DNA of 64,000 nucleotides from Labia minor (Eukaryota; Arthropoda; Insecta; Dermaptera; Spongiphoridae), in NCBI GenBank assembly GCA_963082975.1, contig OY720344.1, positions 86,800,107 through 86,864,106 on the forward strand. The letters are read 5' to 3'. The translations under genes and the position numbers were made by a program. The notes beneath the pieces are model-generated. The model saw nothing but the letters and a program-made list of their open reading frames with translations. It made no database searches and was not told the origin of the DNA. The stretch's first letter is position 1. The number at the start of each line of letters is the position of its first letter. Below are positions 34,293-45,485 of this stretch, piece by piece.

Positions 34293-35374
34293 TCATAGTT
34301 TTCATTTAAATTACTTTCTTGTTTTATCTTTAAATTTTTATTTCTACATATATTTTCAGAGTGATAACGGTTTGGCCAACCAAAAGATTCGCAAATTGAG
34401 CACGAAAATTTTTTTTTTTTTGTATCACTTGTATTATTTTTATCTATATTTTCGTTTTTATTAAAATTTTTATTATAATTCGTTTTAATTTTATTAAATT
34501 CATTTGATAAATATTCAATTTTCTTTAATTCGGAAAACAATGTTTCAATTGATTTTATTTTTTCATAATCTAGTCTATTTTGAAATTTTTCAGGGAGTCC
34601 CATCACTATCATATGAATCCTAGACTGTATTGTTCCACCGTTCTCTATTTCAATACATAGTTTTTCTTTTGTAATTGCATATTCGATGATGGACCCTCCT
34701 AAATATTTAAAATCAAAAGCTTTTTTTATTTTAATCCAACTTATATCTCTAAATGTATTTTGAAAAGATTCTTTCCAAAGATTCCATTTATTTAATCCAA
34801 ATTTTGTTAAATTTGTATCATACCAGTCTTTTGATATGCCTAGTATATAAAATCGAAGTGTTTCAATAATATTAGTCTCATTCACTATATTATTTCTAAA
34901 ACATTCATTTTCAAATTTTTGAATCCAAATTATTGGATCTTGATTTTTATTAAATTTTTCTAAATTTAATTTTTTTTCAATATCATAAAAATTAAAATGA
35001 GTTGCACTTAGCTGTAGTTGTAATTTTTCAATTTCCATTTGCAAATTTTTCTTTTCTTCTTGATCGAAGTTGATTTCATTAGAAATTTCTTCTAACGGAA
35101 TTTTATTAAAAGAAATATTTTCACCTTCATCAAAATAAATTTTTTTAAGTTCTTCATTTAATTTTATACCAATTTTACGATATCCTTGAATGGGTTTTAT
35201 AGCCAGCATTGAACTCTTAATTATAGAATTTGAAAGTAATATGGGATGATTTTGAACTTTCCTTGATTCTTCTGGTAACCTATACCATAGTTCTTTGTCT
35301 TCGGACAACCCAGAAATATCATATTCATTTTCTTCCTTTTTTACAATATGTACATAAAAAAATTTTTTTTCCAT
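34280..35374 (-). CDS. Gypsy Gag
   Basis: About 364 residues from the ATG at 35374, the first start outside the LTR; an upstream in-frame ATG at 35410 lies within the LTR. It forms the element's particle. Residues up to about 110 hold a coiled-coil-like Lys/Glu/Leu region. The centre has IIWIQKFENECF and LRFYILGISKDWYD, typical of retrotransposon Gag, followed by WNLWKESFQNTF. Near the C-terminus CSICESFGWPNRYHSENIC forms one atypical zinc-knuckle-like cluster (C-x2-C-x9-H-x4-C). It ends TTA AAC TAA, where ribosomes can slip into pol. Confidence 0.88.
   Translation of the reverse strand: MEKKFFYVHIVKKEENEYDISGLSEDKELWYRLPEESRKVQNHPILLSNSIIKSSMLAIKPIQGYRKIGIKLNEELKKIYFDEGENISFNKIPLEEISNEINFDQEEKKNLQMEIEKLQLQLSATHFNFYDIEKKLNLEKFNKNQDPIIWIQKFENECFRNNIVNETNIIETLRFYILGISKDWYDTNLTKFGLNKWNLWKESFQNTFRDISWIKIKKAFDFKYLGGSIIEYAITKEKLCIEIENGGTIQSRIHMIVMGLPEKFQNRLDYEKIKSIETLFSELKKIEYLSNEFNKIKTNYNKNFNKNENIDKNNTSDTKKKKFSCSICESFGWPNRYHSENICRNKNLKIKQESNLNENYDSLN
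34283..34289 (-). promoter_or_regulatory. -1 ribosomal frameshift site T_TTA_AAC
   Basis: In the gag frame the codons read TCT TTA AAC TAA, giving the heptamer T TTA AAC immediately before the gag stop. Slipping back one base continues in the pol frame as F-K-L-K-S-P-E-E. The pol frame is closed just upstream (TGA at 34293-34295), so entry must happen within this 12-base overlap. The heptamer is the canonical X_XXY_YYZ type used in many retroelements and RNA viruses. A downstream structure was not verified. Confidence 0.85.
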
Positions 35375-35383
35375 TTTAAAATT

Positions 35384-35394
35384 GAAAATTAATT
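35384..35394 (-). other. Candidate self-priming primer binding site
   Basis: The minus-strand sequence abutting the 5' LTR is AATTAATTTTC. It has no TGG and no evident tRNA match. It is exactly complementary to GAAAATTAATT inside the same LTR (35438-35448, minus strand), which would be the start of the transcript if transcription begins at 35448. Tf1/sushi-type elements prime cDNA this way, with 11 bases of their own RNA. Confidence 0.6.
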
Positions 35395-35631
35395 TGTAAA
35401 ATAATAACAACAGAATTTATTATATCCAAAAAGGAATAATTAATTTTCAAGTTTATTTCTTTTAAATTATTTTACAAGTTATAAATAAATAAAATACATA
35501 TAAATGGATAAATAATAAAATGAGTAAATTAGATGTCGATAACACATATAAATAGATAAATAATAAATGAGTAATTAGATGTCCGCTAGAGGGTGATATA
35601 AGTAGGTGGAGGTAAATATAAATATTTTACA
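35395..35631 (-). repeat. Gypsy 5' LTR
   Basis: 237-bp upstream LTR that supplies the promoter for the minus-strand transcript. Identical to the 3' LTR by eye. Only 20 bases separate it from the gag ATG at 35374, an unusually short leader that leaves little room for a conventional tRNA site. Confidence 0.93.
35479..35483 (-). promoter_or_regulatory. TATA box of the Gypsy LTR
   Basis: TATAA on the minus strand, 31-35 bases upstream of the G at 35448 proposed as transcript start. The spacing is canonical, but A/T richness makes chance occurrence easy. Confidence 0.45.
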
Positions 35632-36600
35632 TATATATATATATTAATTTATTTTTTTCAATTGATTTTTAAAAATCTTTAAATATATAAAAAACAAATT
35701 AATAATTAATACACTAAAGTGAAATCCACTCAAATGTCTCAATTAAACATAACACCTCTATTTATTCTAATTATTCATGAATGATGGATTATTGTTTTGT
35801 GTGATGTTATGATTTTCTATCATTTCTAATATTTAATTGCATGAAATAAAACAATGCATTCAAAAATTTTAATGTTCCAGTCAACAAGTGTGAAAAAAAG
35901 AGTGAATGTTTTGTTTGTGTTTTGATATCGGAAGGAGTGAGTGTGGAGTGGAGCTTTATATAATGTCAAAATACCGTTCTTCACAATAATGGAAATTTAT
36001 ATTAATAAAATAAATGTAATTTTTAATGTTAAACCCATTTTTATCCATTTATTACATATCTAATTGATCTCTATACATTGTAAATTTTATTGAAATCTCT
36101 CTTTTACACTTAAAAATATAAATATATTATATGTGTGTTAACTTCTCAAATAACATTAGAAAGAAAGAAAATATCAAATAAATCGGAAAAGAAAATATTA
36201 AAAGAAATAAATACAAAATTTATAAATTTTACTTATTAAATTAAAACTATTTTTATTTATTTATTTAATTATTACAATTTAAATGGTCCCTTTTCACATT
36301 CAATAGTTATTTATTTATTTAATTTATTATATTTATTTGATTCCTTTACAGTCTTTAATGAGATCATATATAGCGCCTTTACTTTATCTTGAGAAACGGA
36401 TTTGTTGCCAGATCCGAGTAATGGTGCTTTGATTATAAGATTATATTTAAGACCTGGTTAGTCCCTTTGTAACCACTACAAGAGCATTCAGTTATTTATT
36501 TATTAATACTTAGATACAAATCTTTAATATATGATCTAAACGAGTAAAGTCCATATGTTCAGTTATTTTAAGAAAGAAAGAAAAAAAACATTTTTATCAT
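35632..36600. other. A+T-rich non-coding stretch
   Basis: The remainder of the (TA)n target tract, then A/T-rich sequence. No gene or element end. A moderately mixed patch at 36340-36490 has no open frame of note. Confidence 0.45.
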
Positions 36601-37066
36601 TTTTACCGATCGAGGATAGGAAGGAGGTATTGTTTTCACACCAAATTTCACATGTGGAGATTTTTACTTATCCCCACGAATCAGCATTTTGTAACAGAAA
36701 ATAAGTATTTTTATCATATCTGTCCGTCCGTCCATCTGTTCATTGTGTGTACGTATAGACGTGTATAGCTTAAACGGCTCAACGGACTTTGATAAAATTT
36801 GGTATAATTACTTAATGCATCAGTAACATGAATTCATCAACTTTTGGTGTATATCCGGAAACCGGATGTGATATTTACAAAGTATTAATTTTATATTCAT
36901 TGTCGGAAAATCTTTATCTTAAAATATACTAGTAATTAATAATTGAGTAATTAAACTAAAAATAAAAACCAAGATAATATAATTTAGCCATTTTAATTCA
37001 AGTTTAAAAAAAATATTTTTTTATATACTTTATATATATATATACAGTATATAATGTTGTTTGGAA
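36601..37066 (+). mobile_element. Helentron-like family B, copy 2 (3'-shortened)
   Basis: Starts TTTTACCGATCGAGGATAGG. It carries the CCGTCCGTC microsatellite (36721-36735), 'aaacggctcaacggactttg', the 'ccggaaaccggatgtg' block and the (TA)n tract (37032-37044). It stops at 'gttgtttggaaat', so the 3' subterminal repeat and hairpin are missing. No coding sequence. Confidence 0.65.
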
Positions 37067-37789
37067 ATATTTTTTTATATTTATTTGTTTTTATCATGAG
37101 AGTTGCGGAATAATCCGTCAAACTCATCAATTTCGATAATTTAATATAATTAATTTATAATCAAATAAAACTTTCAAGTCTTGTTATTTAATATATTTAT
37201 ATTAAAAAGTTCATATCCCTTTTTTTGTCATTAAATAAATATTGATTAATTACAATTTTAATTAAAACGAAATATCATTTATCCAATGCGATCGATCAAT
37301 AAGTAACTTGACTTGAATCAGGAAATGGATTGCTTTTCTAAAAATCCTGTAGATAATTAATAGATCCCGAGAGATATTATCTTCATAAAAAATTAAAAAC
37401 ACGATAAGGGTTTAGAAAAAAAAACTCTTTCCTGCAAAAGTCGAGGTAATAAGTAGTGAAAAACGATAAAATAAAATATTCATTCGTTCGATGCAAACGT
37501 GGAGAAGGATAGATGGATAGGTTGATTGGCATAGTTAGTCGAGGTTTGCACATTTTACAGTCTTCCCATCTGTCTTTTCTTTTCACCCATTTAATAGAAG
37601 GGTAATCTTGAATTTTTTTTTAAATCTTTTTTTTTATAAGCATTAAATGATATAATATAAAAATATAATATAATAAAATAAATAATAAAACGAAATTTCG
37701 AAAGAATATCCGACCAAGCTATAAATTTTTATTTTAATATTTTTTTAAAATATAAATTGATTAAAAAAACGTTGATTATTTGAATATTT

Positions 37790-37835
<46 letters not shown>

Positions 37836-38805
37836 ATAACCTTTGATATTATATATAAATTTAATTCTTTACATTTGCTTTATTGTTTGTAAAACATAAT
37901 TTAACGTTCTTACTCAGCTGTGTTAAAAGTTTTTAAAAATTTAAATGTTAAAATAAATGATTATATTTGAATTAAGAATAATCATAATAGCTTTAAATAT
38001 AATGCTTTTTAATCTTAAAAAGTTTTAATATTTTTATTCCTATATATATATATTTAATATTTCAAAAAAATAATATGGTATTATTTAATTTCTATAAAAG
38101 ATTAAATTTAGAAGCATGTGCTGTAGGCTGCCTAAATGTCAGGGGCTCTCGTTAACCCAGTTCATTCAGTTATTTGGAGTTTGTGTGTGGGTGCGCACGC
38201 ATAACAAGCCGAAGCAATTTGCTTTGAATAGTAAGCAAGTGTTCATTCCAAATTATTTTTAGTAATAATAGACTATCAATTACCACTAACGGGGGACCCT
38301 CTTCCCCGAATGTATACTAATTTGACAGAATCATATTTTATAATACAATAAATAAAAAATACAGCAATATTTTATGTTAATTTTATCAAATATTCGTATT
38401 AATATAATGAAAAATTTTATCTTTTAGATAGATTATATATTTCTATATATAGTTTTGGTATATCTAATTTAATAGTTTAATATATATATATAATTAGATA
38501 TATACATAATTTCTATTTGAATATTTCAAGAAAAAATATATAAATTAGGATTATAATCGTACACTTTATTATAAAGAATATACTAAATAATTACTATTCC
38601 AATTCAATACATATATTGAAAAAAATGAATGAATCTAATTAAATGAAAATTCAAGCTTTTGGTCTGGGAAAGGGATTTCACTAGTTGAGGTCTATGGGAC
38701 GGAGTCAACCCAGCCTCCAGGATCAAAATTAGGAACGCTACTTGATAGCGCTTTCGATCAGGAAAATCAATGTAATGGTTAATAGGACCTGTTCTACTGA
38801 TCACT
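37067..38805. other. Non-coding stretch with (TA)n and mixed patches
   Basis: (TA)n at about 37796-37832. A mixed-composition patch at 38110-38330 and another at 38640-38805, directly before the R1-like insertion. The latter has a 66-codon minus-strand frame with no recognisable motif. No gene call. Confidence 0.35.
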
Positions 38806-38816
38806 CTCTAGACATC

Positions 38817-39569
38817 TTTTTTTTTTTTTTTTTTTTTTTTTTTTGAGGAAGGGGAAATCCTCATGGACACCTCGTGTATCGCTATACACCGAGGTAGTGC
38901 AGGACTTCTACCTGCTAAAACCCCTTCCTTGGCCCCACGAGTCCCCCTCGGAACTGCCCTTACGCATTACTTCTAGAGAGAAGACCTTGGTGGTTGTTGT
39001 CCTTTACATTGCTGTCCGGTTCTTGTTTTTTAGGATGTCTCTACACAGGCATCCAACTGTCTCCCAGTGTTCCCTTCCCCTCAGCATGACTTCTATGAGG
39101 TTGTCTGCTTTAAGTTGGGTGCCCAATTTTTCCTCTGCCTTCTGCCTCAATTCCTGCCAGATAACGCAACTGAATAAGGCATGCTCGGGCGTGTCGACAG
39201 TCTGGCATGCCTCGCATAGGTCGGTGTCAGACTTCTTTATCCTGTGGAGATAAGCACGGAAATTGCCGTGCCCACTCAGGAACTGAGTCAGCTGGAAGTC
39301 CAGCTCTCCATGTTTCCTCTCGAGCCACACGTTCAATTTAGGTATGAGCCTCCAGGTCCACCTGCCCTCGTCGGCTCCATCCCATCTTCGTTGCCATTGC
39401 TCTAGTAGACATTCTCTGTTGAAGGTCTTAGAGGCACCCGCTCCATGATTGTAAGCCCTCTCTTTTATTAAAAGGTCGATGGGAGGGACAGCGGCGAGCA
39501 CTTGCAAAGCCGCACCTGAGACAGTTCTGTAGGATCTACAGACCCGAATGAGGGTTTTTCTCTGTGTTT
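38817..39569 (-). mobile_element. 5'-truncated R1-like LINE insertion
   Basis: A minus-strand insertion with a tail of 28 A residues (T-run 38817-38844). The flanking duplication is ctctagacatc (38806-38816) and ctctagacacc (39570-39580), 10 of 11 matching. Only the C-terminal end of the second open frame and about 160 bp of 3' UTR are present, the usual outcome of aborted target-primed reverse transcription. It is far more GC-rich than its surroundings. Confidence 0.85.
39004..39569 (-). pseudogene. C-terminal part of R1-like LINE ORF2
   Basis: About 188 residues, open to the stop at 39004. Features include CRSYRTVSGAALQVLAAVPP and IDLLIKERAYN, the conserved segment just after the reverse transcriptase in R1-clade LINEs. 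Further on is a cysteine-histidine motif, CEACQTVDTPEHALFSC (CCHC type), also typical of R1-clade C-termini. Reverse transcriptase and endonuclease are not in the window, so it cannot work by itself. No internal stop or frameshift suggests a fairly recent insertion. The apparent ATG at 39579 lies in the flanking duplication and is not the natural start. Confidence 0.85.
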
Positions 39570-39580
39570 CTCTAGACACC

Positions 39581-40770
39581 TAATTAATTTAACCTGATAG
39601 GACCCTTGCGTAGGATGTACAAAAGTCAGATTTTTTTTATAAAGATATAAATTATATGTATATAAGTAATAGTATATAATTATCAATATAAAATCATTTA
39701 TTAGTGTTTCAACAAAAAGTTTAAAAAAGTATGAAAAGATAGTCAGAAAAGAAGAAAAGAATAAAATTTAATATTATTTATAGAAATAATCAAATTTCAC
39801 ATTTAATAATTATTGTTTAGGAGTTATAATCATAATTTATTTCATTCTTAAATTTGAAGATGTTTCATCTTCGATCATGAATTGAATTGCAACTTCTCCC
39901 TTTGTCGGTTCTTTTGCGTATGGACCAATCAACATCTCATATCTATGCACAGGGCGTAGTTTATTAACCAAATTCCGTGTGGTATTAAATCATCGCACCT
40001 GCTTGGGTAGTAATTCATCGAGGGAATTAAGGGCTTGTGATTTGAGTCAACTGGCTTGGGGATTAATTTTAAAGAAATGCGAGGCGTTTTAACGGTACCT
40101 ACAATTTAGTAAGCCCTGGGCAAGAGAGGGAGTGGAAAAAAAAAAAGAAAACTTGGTTAAAAAAGTCTAAATGACAGGTCATTTCTTTCGAGTGTATGCC
40201 TGTCACTGGGAGAACATTTAAAAGAGAACTTATTGTTATTACCCCCTGGAATAAAATGGTTATTATGTCGATTTGCACGAGGATAAAATACCAGTGCTTT
40301 TCTAAATCTACGCGTGAAAATAACAAAATCCTTTTCAATTTACCTAAAATATAAATTAACATAAATGTTCATTTTATAAAATATTTTTTATTCTATTTAT
40401 TTTTCGTTAAAAAAACGAATATTTTTATTTTAAATTACTTAATCCATGTTGGAAAAGTTTGTAAAAAATAGTGTAATTTTTGTTTAATAATAATGAATAA
40501 TTAATATATAGTTACTTATAATAAATACTACACTATCTCACAATTAATAGACATTGAAAAATACAAGTATAATTTAAAGGAAGATAAATTTTATTTGCAG
40601 AAATAATCGTGGGAATATGAGAGTATCACAAAAGATGAAATAAAATAAATAGAATTTTTATACAATTTTAAAAATTATACTACCTATATGAATAAACATG
40701 AAAATAATTTTTACTTTATGATATCTAAACTAATTTAAAAATATTGAATGTGATTTAAAAAAAATATTTT
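39581..40770. other. Non-coding stretch with island at 39.88-40.37 kb
   Basis: The segment 39880-40370 is distinctly more mixed in composition than its surroundings but shows no sustained open frame. An 87-codon minus-strand frame there has no known motif. It could be a conserved regulatory block or an old insertion. Confidence 0.35.
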
Positions 40771-40772
40771 TA

Positions 40773-41245
40773 CGAGAGCAGGTCAATAAGTCCGAATGAA
40801 ACGTAGGTTTTTCGATAAAAAATCATTTTATTTTTCAATGTAGTCTCCTTTCAGCTCTATACACTACGTGCAACGTTTCTCCAATTTTTTTAATCCCTTC
40901 CAGAAAAATAAGATCTGTTGAGGACATCAAAATAGATTTGTTTGTGAGACGATTTTATAGTTGGAGGCAAATTCTTTCAGCTGAGTCATTTCTTCACAAG
41001 TTTGGAAATAAGAAATAGTTACTCAGGGCTAAATCCGAAGAATAGGGCGGACGAGGGAGCAATTCGTATGCCAATTCATGGATTTTCATAAAAATTCACT
41101 TTTTCCATTTTCTTCTCAAATCACGAGGTAGTCTACTATATTAATGGATATCAAACAAAAACTAAAAGACCCAGGTGGTTCAAATTTTTACAGGAGTCAG
41201 CGGTTTAAATGAAATGGCAAGTTCGTACTTATTGTTCTGCCCTTG
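40773..41245 (-). mobile_element. Internally deleted mariner element
   Basis: 473 bp flanked by TA (40771-40772 and 41246-41247). The ends are inverted copies: CGAGAGCAGGTCAATAAGT at the left and the complement of CAAGGGCAGAACAATAAGT at the right. Near the left end the minus strand encodes a degraded mariner transposase C-terminus, CIELKGDYIEK followed by a stop, with a TAG four codons earlier. The catalytic DDD core is missing and there are frameshifts. Full-length mariners are about 1.3 kb, so most of the gene is deleted. Confidence 0.8.
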
Positions 41246-41247
41246 TA

Positions 41248-43845
41248 TATCTATATTTAATAATAATATCACTAGCTGGCAAATTTTGAAAACATTTCAA
41301 TTTTGAATAGAATAATTTAAAATCAAGAAAATTATATTTAAAAAAATGTAAATTAAGATATCCATGAAAAATATATAGTAAAAAATTAGCCTGCCATTAG
41401 CCTCTGTGAAATCATCTGATACCAAAATATTAATTAAATAATGTTTCAAAAATTATAATATTGAAATTTAATTTTAATTAATAATCATGAAAATTCTTTA
41501 ACCTTAATTAAATTATTCGCAATCTTTAATTTAATCTTATTTAATGCTATCTTTTAAAAATGTTCATCTCCTGAACTTCTTTTGAGATTTTTTTTTGTTA
41601 ATGTGTATAATTTTTCCTTTCTTTGCAAAGCCCTTATTTTATTTAAAAAATAATTTAGTATTATTGGTATATCTGATATAAATATGCAAGTATAATTTAA
41701 TAGAAATTTATAAATATTAAGTGCTTTTTGTACAATATTGGAAATTATTATATTAAAATAAATTTTTAATTTAGTATACTATAAAGAATTGCAATTTTAT
41801 TTAAATTTTAATATAAAATTTATAATTCATATTTTAAATAATAATATATAATAAACAAATGAAAGTCCAATAATTGTCTTAAAAAAACTACCCATAATTA
41901 AATTTATTGGTTTTGAAAATGATAGTGATTCAATATTTTCAAAAGATGTTGATCATGATAAAAAATGTCATCAATTTAGTCTCTCATTGAACTCATTTCT
42001 CAAAAATATTTCAAGAGTCCATTCCGCTTCCCTGACCACCGTCAATTTGAAGAAAATGCTGACCTCAGACGCATTCCTTTATTATACAATAGCATCGGAC
42101 AAAAACATCATTATAAATTGTTTTGTCTGCCTGTTGATGATCACCAAAACGATGAAGCTAATCAATTTATTTCCAACAAACATTTATTAATATCAAATGG
42201 TGTACATATATATTTAATAAAACACTTAGCAAAATCAATTAATAAAAGATAAAATTAATAAATAATTCATAAAATAATGATACATCAATTCTAAACAACA
42301 AAAATAAAAAAAAATATTTATTTTATTTTTATTACAGAATTAAAAAAAGAATAAAATATTTTTTAGAAAAAAAGGGATTCATTTTTTAAATAAATAATAT
42401 CGGAAAATAACTCAATTTTTTTTTTAAAAATATAATAAATTAAAACGAGTTTTATATTAGTAATTACAAACTAATTTTGTTTTATTGCCATTTAATTATT
42501 AGAATTTTAGTTCTTCTCCTGCGTATTAAAAATATATAAAATACAACAATGTTATAATAAATAAAAACATTTATTTAAAATTAAATATTACTAATAATAT
42601 TTTTAAAAAATTAAAAAAGAAAGAGGATAAAAGTAATTAAGTAATCAAGCTTTTTTGTTTAAATTTATTTATTTTAAAAATGTATGTAATTAAAGAGCTA
42701 GACATCTTTTTATATAGATAGCACAGATGTCCCATATTTTTTAATTAAATATATATATATATATATTTCTAAAGAATGTTTTTTTTTTTTACTAAAAGAA
42801 TATTTTTTGATTAAACTGATCAATTTATCAAGTTGGTCTTATTTTTCTTATTATTTGAAATGAAATTTACACTCAAATAAATCCAAAAAAAAAAAAAAAA
42901 AATTGATAAAAGTAAGAAAAAAATAGAAGAAATATGATAAAATGAATAATATTTTCATTTAAAAAGTGAATATAAATATTCCACTAATACTTTATATTTA
43001 CTTTTCTGGGATTTGAAAGAATCTTGTATAATTTACTTATTGAATCAACCACTGGAGTGCGAATCTGCGGAATTTCTATGAGATTTGATAAAAAAAAAAA
43101 GAAAAGAAAAAATAAAAAAAAAGAAATTTTACGAATATATGATATGAATAATAAATGATATTATCTAGAATAAATTTACACTTGAATAAAAAAAAAATGG
43201 AAAGAGGAATGAGAATTGTGGGAGTTTGTCGACAGGAGGTTAGAGGAAGTGTGTAATTAATCAACCGGTTAATAAATAAAAAGCATTCATTGAAAACCAA
43301 AAGTACATTCGTTGTTGATAAATGGTTTTGTAGCACTCACGTTTAACAAACACAAAGAGAAAGTAACAGGGGTCTACTTACTACTTTCGTTCTTCTTTAA
43401 CTATATGACAATAATTACAAATATAAGAGGCATCAAACAGGGAGAGACGAAAGACATCAGCCACACACTCTCACCCTTTTCTGAGAAGGAAGTTGAGTGA
43501 AGACGGTTTCGACGAGACGAGTCAACTTGTAACTTGGAAACTTTATCAACACTAATGATTAATGGCAAGAGATAATTGTTTACAAGCTTTTAACAAAAAG
43601 AGCATCCACTTCAATACTAAACGGAAACTCTTTTGTACTTGCAAGAGAAATATGCACATTGGCCTTTAAAAAATACTAACAATACCCTTGATGAAATTTA
43701 TTATGTTCTTATTATAAATTTTTGGTTATTATATTAAAACTTTCAATTTAATTAAAACTCGAAAATTGTCATATAAAAAAAATAAGTTATGGTACCTTAT
43801 ATCTATCAATATCAATCAATTTGTCCTTGGATCTTGGCTACTTGA
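41248..43845. other. A+T-rich stretch around a possible exon
   Basis: Apart from the open segment at 41857-42252, this is strongly A/T-rich, with poly(A) at about 42885-42901, T-runs at 42779-42790 and (TA)n at 42751-42766. A more mixed patch lies at 43200-43660. No gene is recognised. Confidence 0.35.
41857..42252 (+). pseudogene. Possible exon or gene remnant, family unknown
   Basis: Two overlapping open frames together read like one protein. The first (about 41857-41990) contains FENDSDSIFSKDVDHDKKC. The second (41980-42252, 90 codons to TAA) contains SPFRFPDHRQFEENADLRR and HHYKLFCLPVDDHQNDEAN. The second stretch has C/T-rich third codon positions unlike neighbouring A/T sequence, and begins just after a TAG that could be a splice acceptor. 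A shift from frame one to frame two around 41995-42005 would make one continuous reading. I do not recognise the family. It may be a real exon, a pseudogene with one indel, or chance; no ATG or promoter is assigned. Confidence 0.35.
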
Positions 43846-44244
43846 CTTAAAACCATGATACAAGAAAACAAGGTATGTTCACTTCACAGCGAAAACTCGT
43901 CCTATTCTGCGCATGACGTCATTCGGCAGGCAGATAAGTAAGTGTGTTACGGAGAGTAGCATGTAAATCACAGTTTTGTTTCAGTATTTTAACAAATTTT
44001 ATGAAAATAAACACAAAACAGATATGATTACTTTTAAATATGTTTATTTTTTTAAAAGTAAATTTTATTTTGTAAAAAATAAGTGATTACAAGCTATTAT
44101 TATTTTATAACTACGATACAGTCTAGAAATAAATGAACAGATAAAAATATAGAAAAATATTCGTAGTATATCATTTAATGTATATATATGTAAAAGTAAG
44201 TATAAAATTAAAATTACCTAATATGAAAAATGTATTATAAAAAT

Positions 44245-45153
44245 TTTTTAATTTTCTTTACTTGATTTATGAGAAAAATGTTTTTGTAAAAGTTCTCGAT
44301 TAATTTTTCGAATTCTAATATACGTTCGTACTTTTATATAATAGTTCAAAACTTCTATAGAAATACCTTCAATATGCTTAGTTTTAGTATGAATTTCATT
44401 AGCTAAATCTGTTATTATATTATTGTTTTTATTGAAATTATTTCCATGAAACTTTTGAAACATATTCTCTGCAACTTTAATAATTGCAAAGAAATTTTCA
44501 CTTGGATAACTTTAATGTCCTTGAGATATAAATGTTATCCAGTTTAAAGTTTCATCTATTTTATCAAATTTTTTTAAATTATTGCCCAGAAATGAATATT
44601 TTGATCTAAAGCGATAAACGATATATCCAGCTAAGTACATAAGTGCATTATTATCTAATTCAGTTTCACAAATTGGCCCTAATTCATGGGTAAGTTCTGG
44701 AGATTGTATTACAGCTATACAATCGTCATGCAAATCTTCTGCTTCTTTTTGAAAATTAATAGTATTAAATAAAATTTCAGTCGCGTTAGCATCTACTTCC
44801 CCTTGTGAAAAACTACTCTCTGACAATGATGGTGATCTAGATTTTAATGTTACAGAAAATTCACAAGCCGATTTATTTATGTTTTCATCAGATGAAGATA
44901 GCAATTCTGTATTTTTACTGTTTACAAATACAGCTGAAGCATGTTTTCCCAATATGTACCATCTTAGTCGATGTTGAAAATCTATAGCAGATGGATGATC
45001 TCTTGCCCCTCCCATTGCTCGCATGTACGAATAAAAATTTTCTAGTATATCTTGATTAATTCTACTTGTTATTATATATTCAACATTAAATTTAGATTTT
45101 ACTTCCGCAAATTTCCTTCTTTCTTTTTGGTAATTTTTCCGTGGATGTAGCAT
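44245..45153 (-). pseudogene. P-like transposase C-terminal region
   Basis: Open from 45153 to a TAA at 44512, then open in the same frame to 44248. It contains SRINQDILENFYSYMRAMGG with DHPSAIDF and HRLRWYILGKH, then NALMYLAGYIVYRFR, all hallmarks of the conserved C-terminal part of P/THAP9 transposases. The TAA after FISQGH interrupts what is otherwise a continuous C-terminal tail (PSENFFAI... through NRELLQKHF). The first 20 or so residues read across the deletion junction and are not native. The RNase-H-like catalytic core is absent. It is not in frame with the THAP exons. Confidence 0.82.
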
Positions 45154-45485
45154 CTTGTTTCAAATTACGCTTATATTTTGTTCTGATAATTGTAAAATCT
45201 TCTTTTGTCAAGTCACGTTTATAACATTCAACATTAAAATGCTCGGAACATATTCTCGCTGTTTTTAAATATATTAATATAAATATTATTATAATAATAA
45301 TTTTTACTTATTTAAAAAAAAAAACACTTACCATTTTTAACATTAATCTTATCATCCCTGCCACAGGCATTTATCCACAATTTACATAAACTTTCATCCT
45401 TTGGAAATCTATGATATATTATTCCAGATGTCTTTTTACTAAAATTACTACACCCATGAACTGCACAATACGACAGCTCAACAAT
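45092..45485 (-). pseudogene. THAP DNA-binding domain, two exons
   Basis: Exon 1 (45485-45332) encodes CAVHGCSNFSKK through WINACGRDD. Then come GTAAGT, a 73-bp intron with a T-rich end, and AG at 45259-45260. Exon 2 (45258-45092) continues with ARICSEHF and YKRDLTKEDF. The joined reading gives the C-x4-C ... C-x2-H zinc pattern of THAP domains, which in P elements bind the transposon's subterminal DNA. The frame begins after a stop at IVELSYC with no ATG (ATT sits where one would be expected) and ends at TAA 45092. It could not make full transposase; a repressor-like DNA-binding fragment is possible but unsupported. Confidence 0.75.

Larger units (their letters stand above)
31004..35631 (-). 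mobile_element. Ty3/Gypsy LTR retrotransposon, apparently intact
   Basis: A 4628-bp minus-strand element with 237-bp LTRs that appear identical base for base. It is flanked by a TATA target duplication (31000-31003 and 35632-35635) inside a (TA)n tract, so the duplication cannot be proved unique. It encodes gag and, in the -1 frame, protease, reverse transcriptase, RNase H and integrase, with no stop or frameshift apart from the programmed site. No envelope-like frame is present. Identical LTRs and intact frames mean recent insertion and possible present activity. Confidence 0.93.

Noticed and set aside
38604..38804. 66-codon minus-strand frame before the R1-like insertion
   Set aside because: No motif, and unrelated to the inserted LINE; noted only as a mixed-composition patch.
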